Shown one piece after another: positions 57,997 through 64,000 of a stretch of 64,000 bases of DNA. Positions within the stretch are counted from its first letter, which is position 1. Every line of letters starts with the position of its first letter. The DNA is taken from assembly GCF_000208865.1 (NCBI RefSeq), contig NC_018396.1, positions 2,690,630-2,754,629 on the forward strand. Reading direction: 5' to 3'. This DNA is from Neospora caninum Liverpool (taxonomy: Eukaryota > Apicomplexa > Conoidasida > Eucoccidiorida > Sarcocystidae). Position numbers and translations under genes: made by a program. Below the pieces are notes generated by a model that was not told the origin of the DNA, ran no database searches, and saw only the letters and a list, made by a program, of their open reading frames with translations.

Positions 57997-59768
57997 ATGG
58001 GGCTCGGCGGAAGCAAAGCAACCTTTTCGCCCGAGAGCATTCCAACCTCGTTCAGCGAGATCAAATTCAAGGATCTCTACGGCGTCGAACGCTCCCTCGG
58101 CGAATGGGATGGAAAAGTCAGTTTGCTCGTCTCAAGATGATCGCCAGTCGTGAACACACTAAGCTGTCCGTATCTGTAGGTGGGGATCGGGATGCACCGT
58201 ATGTACACCCGTTCTCCGCGTACCTCCCTACATATTTATGCGTAGATGTACATACACGTATGTATACATAGATATGACCATATACATATATATATATATA
58301 TAAATTTCTCTATTTGTGTAGCCATATATGTATCTGTAAGTAATAATATCTGCAAGAGTTTGTACACGTGCATATACATGAATTTTTGTGTATGCTCAGG
58401 AATGACTTTCGACCTTATCCGTGTCCCCAATGCTCATGGGTGTGGCGGAATCGACGGGCGCGTGGAGTAAATGGTGCGAGGAGTGGCGAATGTATTTTTT
58501 TCCCATGTGTCAGGTGAAGATCGTGGTGAACGTTGCCTCCAACTGCGGCCTGACGAAAGGCCACAACAAGGAGTTCTTCGAGCTCCGAGAAAAAATAGGT
58601 GCGGAGCACTTCGAGGTAAGGCAAGCCCCAGTGCATGCATTGCATCTTCTTGTCGAATAATGGGCTTTTAAGAGTGCTTCAACACGTGGAGAGCCCCTCT
58701 GACCATTGATAATTCACCTGTGACTGGACCTGTGAGACGGGCGTTAATCCTCTGTCTGGAGCCTGCGTTGCACTTGGTTTTTGTGCTGTCTGCAGATTTT
58801 GGCCTTCCCGTGTCGCCAATTCGCCAGCCAGGAGTTTGCAGATATCGGGGAGACCCAGCAGTTCTGCGCACGCGTGAAAATCCCCTTCCCTGTTTTTACC
58901 ACGTCTGAAGTTAACGGCCCAGATACAAACCCCGCCTTCCTCTATTGCAAGTGGAACAGCGACAGTGTAGGTTTCCCCTTTGAGCAATGGCGTTCGCTCT
59001 GTACAAATGATCCGCGATCCAGAACTGTATAACTCAAATCGAATAAATAGAGACATTATAGTACCTAGGATACTAAAATCGTGATGTCTTTTTGTTACGT
59101 GACGAGCGGTGTGTTTAGGACTAGTTTACAATCGCCTCCGCTGTATGTCCCGGTGGGGGTTCGACTCAGCCTGCATGGCATCTGCGGAGGGAGGCCGCCG
59201 GTGGGAAATGTGGCGTGCAGTGCCCATGCAACTGTCCCTGCCGGGCGTGAAGTCGTGGATCAGACTGACGTAGGAAGCGTAGATATGGCGATTCTCTATG
59301 ATACGGCATTCGCCGGTCTTCTTACAACTACATCTTGGACCAGATGACTATGTCGAGTGAAGTGTATGGGCCGATGAGTGTGTTCAATGATGGAATTTGG
59401 TAAAGTGCTTTTTTCTGCAGTGACGGTGTGGACTTCGCATTTTCTGCCGTGCATCCTTGGTCGCAGGCTTCTCGCGGTTGTGGAATAAACCGAATTGAAA
59501 AGTGGGGTTCGTGTGTGTTTTCTGTCGTGTTTTGTCCATTGGCCGCCTCCCGCAGTTCTACCAGCCCGTGAAGAATTCCAAGAACGCGAAACTGAGTGAC
59601 ATCGGATGGAACTACGGCAAGTTTCTCTTGGACAAAGACAATGGCGTGTACAAGTACTACGGCCCGAGGACGAAACCGCTTGAGATGGAACAAGACATCA
59701 GGAAACTCCTTGAGGGTCAAGCAAAGGGCATGAAACGAGATGCAGCAGGCGAACTGCAGCCTCTGTGA
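57997..59768 (+). CDS. Glutathione peroxidase-family thiol peroxidase (Cys type)
   Basis: It reduces hydroperoxides. Four exons join(57997..58116, 58514..58615, 58796..58966, 59556..59768), all phase 0, give 201 aa. The fold signature is present: VKIVVNVASNCGLTKGHN with a cysteine (not selenocysteine) at the catalytic site, LAFPCRQFASQE with the tetrad Gln, VNGPDTNP, and GWNYGKFLLDKDN with the tetrad Trp and Asn, then KPLEMEQDIRKLL. Cys-type members usually use thioredoxin rather than glutathione as reductant. The protein starts MGLGGSK, a textbook N-myristoylation context (Gly2, Ser6, Lys7), so membrane anchoring is likely if this ATG is used. An acceptor-like TTTTTCAG just before the ATG leaves open an upstream exon that would change the N-terminus. 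Exon 1 ends at a GTCAGT donor. Confidence 0.92.
58281..58302. repeat. (TA)n microsatellite
   Basis: A TA tract in intron 1 of the peroxidase gene. Confidence 0.85.
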
Positions 59769-61343
59769 TGGCTCGTACGGCGCCGTCGAGAAAAATGCCC
59801 CGTGGGGACGTGCACTCGGTCTGGGGACACAGGGGATGTTGTTTTGAGTGCTCATGTCCTCCCTTGTCTTCCGGTTTTTTTCCTGTACCACCACGGAACT
59901 TGAAAAGCCACCTCTCTGCATCGTCCCTCGGAAATAAGGACTGATGAACATGCGTAAAAGCGCGTGATTCATTTGCGTGTAGATGAGCCCGTATATGCTG
60001 TGTACACCCATATACATAGGAAACCTGCGTCGATGTAGGTGTGTCGCCGATTCCTGTTGCCTGTGTACAAATGGTGTATATATATCCTTCTTTTGCCGTG
60101 TGTTTTCGTGTTCGATTTTCCATCCATCCTTAGCAAAGGACTCTGGCGAGCGGCCGAAATCGATGCAGCACAGGAGGTAGTTAGCAGTTTTGTTCTTGGC
60201 ACACACCCATACGAGCTCCTTAGCTTGCCAGTTTTAAGCAGAACAATTTTTGACTGTCGCGATACGGCTCTATGCATAACCTTATGTGTCGATGAGGCTA
60301 GGCAGAGAGCTGTCGTGTTGATTTCTAGTGGAAAATCCTTTTTTCGGGATTGTGAACACAGAGGAGAGCGTCTCCTTTTCCTTTTACCAGGCGTCTTCGA
60401 AGGGTGCCCTGTTTGTTGACCAGAAGGTACGCTTAACGGCAGTGGGTTTTTGTGGTGAGGGGCATCTGCTGAACAACCTCTTAAGTTCCCCTTGGAATCC
60501 GTTCTTTGTCGCTTTCCCTTTCGCCAAGCCGCCGCGACACAGATCCCCTAAAGGCCGCTCGTGTGCACGCGTCGGAATAGGTGCTGAATACGCGTCCTTT
60601 CAATGCTCTTGCCTTGTTTTCATCGTTGTAGACCGCATCAAGAAAGCCTGAATCTACCGGCCTGCCTTTCCCTCGATGTGCAACGTGCACAAAACAGAAA
60701 CCAGCATGCAGCGGATTTCAGGAATGTGTTGCTCTCGCCGAATGTGGGTGCGGATACGATAGGGCTGTGCAGAAATTGTTCTGCCTCCATGCCCGAGAAG
60801 ATGATATGTATGTATCTGCAAGGACCGAAGCTACGAGGTGATGTGCCCATGTTTTTTCCGTCGGCGCTCAATATTCAACAGGATGCATGTATCTTACTGT
60901 TGGGTTGTGGCATAAATGGCTGCCTAGATTCTTGAACCGCCTGTCGGCATTGCGTTGGGTCCGGGTCAGCGTCAAGGCAGCGCTCACTGATGCAGTCCTA
61001 CCATAATGGGGCATCTATATTACGGTGCATGATCTGCGTCGCCGAACTGCCTGTGGATTATCTCCCAGTTTTTGAATCACTTTTGATATCACCCATGGCA
61101 AGACGCTTCGCAGGTATCGTTCGAAGAACGACCCCCGATATGCACCGTAACTGAAGACGCTGTTTGGTATGTATCACAAAGGAGAGGAAAACTGAGGTAA
61201 CGCCTCGCAGATTTGCAGCTTGATGTCAATCGAAAAAAACGGGGGAGTTTTTCTCTCGACACAAAATAGGTGGAGCACGCATTTTTCAGGGGGTTCCAAG
61301 GAGCAAAACAAACGATGCTGACTCCGAGGAACACAACATGTGC
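59769..61343. other. Convergent intergenic region (peroxidase / tetraspanin-like)
   Basis: It holds the 3' ends of both genes. Within it, on the plus strand, two pieces with good splice borders are in phase with each other (60391..60426 and 60632..60841) and encode a Cys-rich 81-residue tail; they are treated as a finding, since no upstream exon is known. Otherwise nothing is seen. Confidence 0.4.
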
Positions 61344-63317
61344 TCACATTACATTTCGCCTCTGGTGGATCGTGGCAGCTGCTCTACTTTTGTAGAACCG
61401 ATATATCTTATAGTTCCTGGATAGGGTGACTGGAATCATGACGCAACACCCACAGATTCCAAGAGCCAGAAAAGTAGCTATCAATATGATTGAAATCAAG
61501 ATGTAATTTCTGTTGACAATTGAGCAGCCCGTTCCAAGCGCGTAGGCCTGGCACGTTGAATATCGTTCCCTGTCCATTCCAGCCACATGAAGCATATAAA
61601 GCTGTAGAGCAGTCGCAGTCACATTGTCCCCCCTTTGGTAGGGTTTCCCCGTCTCTAACAGGCCGAATCCACATTCCCTCTCGCAATCGTAGGGCCACCT
61701 ACGGAATGTTAAAAATTTATGCGTCGAATACGCGCACAGGATTCCATAAAATGCAGTGGTTGTGAGAGTGTACGCGACCTTGTTAAGGAACTCCGGATCT
61801 CTGTTTTGACCTTCTACACATCCTCGGGTGATGGGATTCTGTGAATAGCTGCCCACTGAAAATATCTTCAGTAAAGAGCTTGTTCCTCCAGATGATGAGT
61901 CGTAATCACGTGATCCGCTAATACTTCTACTATTTCCGGAAAGCTGCAGCATCGATTGTGTAGAATTCCAAGAGTTTTCTCTGGCTTCAGGAGTCAGGTC
62001 ATGGAGGCCATATGTAGAACGATCACCTTCGCTTCTTCCTTGTGAGAGAAGCAGATGGCTTGAAGGTTCACCTCCATGTGAGACGAGCTCATTTCCTTGC
62101 TTCAATTGCCCCAGACGCATTCCGGCTGTGAGACGTGCCAGATGTCTTCTTGCTACAGGCGAGAGTCGGTACGCCCTTCTGGAGAAACTGCCTTGCCACA
62201 AGGAGCTTATCTCATTTGCCTCCTCATTTTCCACTTCCCTTATCCGTTCCAACGAAACCTGTCTCGCCAGTCGTTGCAACGCGGTTGCTTGAAACTGCTC
62301 GGCCCATCTCGCCTGCTCTGAAGGCCACCCGTTTTCCTTATCCGACAAATTGACTGGATATGATTCTGCACGGTGAGACTCTCCCTCTTTAATCCTTTCA
62401 GGTTTGATAACGAGCTGTCGCACTGGCTCCGAAGAGTTCTCGCTTTCCATGAATTTCTCGTGCTCCTGCATGTCGGACGTCTGCAACTGCGCTGCGGTTA
62501 GCATCGTCGCCGCAGGTGAACTGCTCGATGAAGGCTTCCGGAGTCCCAGGGATTCATAAGGATCAACAATGCTAAAAGGCTCATCCTCCAGGATCCCTGT
62601 GCTCCTCGATTGCCTCTCGAGGTCCAATGCGCTGTTGATCGCCCTGTACATCCTAACGTAGTCACTCAATAACGTGACGCTGAGCACCCAAACGACAGCC
62701 AGGAATACGAACAAACAAAGGCCTAAATATACGTATACCCCGAGCAGCGACTTCCATCGCGTAACCAGACCAGCTACACCGATGATCCCCGTCAAGACTC
62801 CGACGGAGATGAAGATCCCGCCAAATATCAGACTCGTATAGGAAAGGCTGAAGACAATCAGTATACCAACGGTCAGGAAGAAAATGCCTGACAAAAGAAT
62901 CAGGCAGACAGCGTGAGGCTTTTTGATCTCTACTGGATGGTCCACAGGCTCGCTGGACTCCCTTTCACCTTCAGGTAAAACTCTGGACTTCGAACTGGGC
63001 CCAAGGATTGGGAAATCGTCTGCCGTCGGGCGACGGCTTGCGTGCAACGCATCCGGAAACCCAGTACGGGGCGTGTCGAGCGTATTCAGCAACTCGCCAA
63101 GAGGTGACTGTGTACTCAAGATAATCGGCGAAGATGGCGTTGCGATTTGCGCTGCTGTTGGCGCCCTTGCCTCTCCATTCCCAATGTTCGCTGCTGGATG
63201 GTGCGTTGCCGGTAGACGCTCACTGCTTCCGCCTCGAGGTCCTCGAATCAAGGGGCTGTCGCTACCGGTGAGCCGCACAGGCGGCACATCAGCGTTCTCT
63301 GCAGAACTTGGAATCAT
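61344..63317 (-). CDS. Tetraspanin-topology membrane protein with giant second loop
   Basis: An intronless 657-aa protein starting at ATG 63317. Residues 1-130 are a Ser/Pro-rich cytosolic N-terminus. Three close membrane segments follow (about 136-159, 163-186 and 191-217), then a loop of about 385 residues and a fourth membrane segment (about 605-632, ILISIILIATFLALGICGCC), ending in a basic 25-residue tail. This is the 3+1 arrangement of tetraspanins, with a small first and large second outer loop. The loop is far longer than the usual 100-150 residues. Its cysteines cluster near the end (CERECGF, STCQAY, TGCSIV), and I find no CCG triplet, the usual tetraspanin hallmark. Long acidic/Ser-rich stretches fill the middle of the loop. 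It may organise surface or secretory membranes; the family assignment is by topology only. Confidence 0.72.
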   Translation of the reverse strand: MIPSSAENADVPPVRLTGSDSPLIRGPRGGSSERLPATHHPAANIGNGEARAPTAAQIATPSSPIILSTQSPLGELLNTLDTPRTGFPDALHASRRPTADDFPILGPSSKSRVLPEGERESSEPVDHPVEIKKPHAVCLILLSGIFFLTVGILIVFSLSYTSLIFGGIFISVGVLTGIIGVAGLVTRWKSLLGVYVYLGLCLFVFLAVVWVLSVTLLSDYVRMYRAINSALDLERQSRSTGILEDEPFSIVDPYESLGLRKPSSSSSPAATMLTAAQLQTSDMQEHEKFMESENSSEPVRQLVIKPERIKEGESHRAESYPVNLSDKENGWPSEQARWAEQFQATALQRLARQVSLERIREVENEEANEISSLWQGSFSRRAYRLSPVARRHLARLTAGMRLGQLKQGNELVSHGGEPSSHLLLSQGRSEGDRSTYGLHDLTPEARENSWNSTQSMLQLSGNSRSISGSRDYDSSSGGTSSLLKIFSVGSYSQNPITRGCVEGQNRDPEFLNKVAYTLTTTAFYGILCAYSTHKFLTFRRWPYDCERECGFGLLETGKPYQRGDNVTATALQLYMLHVAGMDRERYSTCQAYALGTGCSIVNRNYILISIILIATFLALGICGCCVMIPVTLSRNYKIYRFYKSRAAATIHQRRNVM

Positions 63318-64000
63318 GATGAATGAATACTATACCCTCTTCTGAGTACGCTGACAGCTCCAATAATACACAGCACAGCGGTTGACTGGATTGACTCCTT
63401 AAAGTAAGGGAAAACTTTCGAATCAAGCAAAAACTGACCATGGAAACATGGATTTCCGCAGTTCTCAGCGGCGCTTGCCTCTAGCGCTGTAAGGATAAAA
63501 CTTCCTTCTAGACCACTCGATGAGGGGGGGAAGCCAAAAGAGAGGGAGTCTTTCAGTCCAATCGGCTCTCCAAGGAGGCATATAATGGAAACGCACAAAC
63601 TGCCAGTAGCCACTGAATCTGAACAACGCCACCTCACCTTGACTTGAAAAGCCCAAAAGTGTGCTGGGGTCTGGCGCTGTGCAGATGCAGAAAGACGCCG
63701 ATTTCGCTTGTGCTCAAACGGATTTTTTGCGGAACGTCCAAGGATTTTGTAGCCGGTTCCGACAGTTACACACAAAAAACATTAAAAACGTGACAAGGTT
63801 GTATCCCTAGCTAGGGTTCTGACAAAAGCTGTTCACGAAGAGGACGACTGACGTGGGCTGCAACGGTCAAAACGCGTGGTCGCCAGGCAGACCTGTGGTC
63901 ATGAGTCTGCTCGGGTTCCTGATTATGCTTGCAGCCAGCTAGGCATCGAATGGCGGCGGGCGATTGAACGAGCCGAGGCAGCCGGTGCACCCTTCTACCT
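63318..64000. other. 5' flank of the tetraspanin-like gene
   Basis: The presumed promoter and 5' UTR of the minus-strand gene. A minus-strand open frame (63314-63775) precedes the ATG, but it contains no recognised motif and the better start is the ATG at 63317. I see no other gene. Confidence 0.45.

Noticed and set aside
59145..59175. GGGGGTTCGACTC resembling a tRNA T-arm in a peroxidase intron
   Set aside because: No matching acceptor, D or anticodon arms can be folded around it.

Overview
The window reads as nuclear DNA of a tissue-cyst-forming coccidian, Toxoplasma gondii or a very close relative such as Hammondia or Neospora. The evidence is GT/AG introns of about 170-1,130 bp inside conserved genes, AAAATG-type start contexts, many (TA)n microsatellites, TGCATGC elements, and a rhoptry-type kinase. 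From memory only, RPSA, RPL31 and a rhoptry kinase called ROP41 lie close together on T. gondii chromosome IX; I could not check this, and I cannot separate the sister genera from sequence alone. Exon boundaries below were chosen by hand from splice sites and checked for reading-frame phase.

Left part (1-17.8 kb): the splicing factor PRP38 (+) converges on a large RCC1-repeat protein (-) of at least 11 phase-consistent exons. About 4.9 kb of simple-sequence-rich DNA separates their 3' ends. The RCC1 protein has a beta-sandwich-like segment before the propeller and a long disordered, charged tail after it.

Central part (19-46 kb): a 262-aa secreted-type protein of unknown function (-), the cytosolic ribosomal protein genes RPSA (+, 4 exons) and RPL31 (-, 3 exons with a 13-nt first coding exon), an unrecognised coiled-coil gene (-) whose last exon contains a 17-bp homopolymer, a coiled-coil protein with a possible PH-like C-terminus (-), a TMEM43/LUMA homologue (+, 6 exons), and an intronless kinase with a complete catalytic core (+). 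Long stretches between them hold nothing I can support.

Right part (46-64 kb): a CFAP161 homologue (+, 7 exons, 294 aa), a small basic protein of unknown identity (-, 3 exons seen), a DDX28-like DEAD-box helicase whose motif II reads EEAD (-, 3 exons), a Cys-type glutathione peroxidase with an N-myristoylation-type start (+, 4 exons), and a tetraspanin-topology membrane protein with a loop of about 385 residues (-).

There is no operon logic. The set mixes housekeeping genes (splicing, translation, organellar RNA helicase, redox) with lineage or stage genes (kinase, secreted protein, flagellar protein, tetraspanin). I saw no rRNA, CRISPR array or transposon, and no tRNA I could support.
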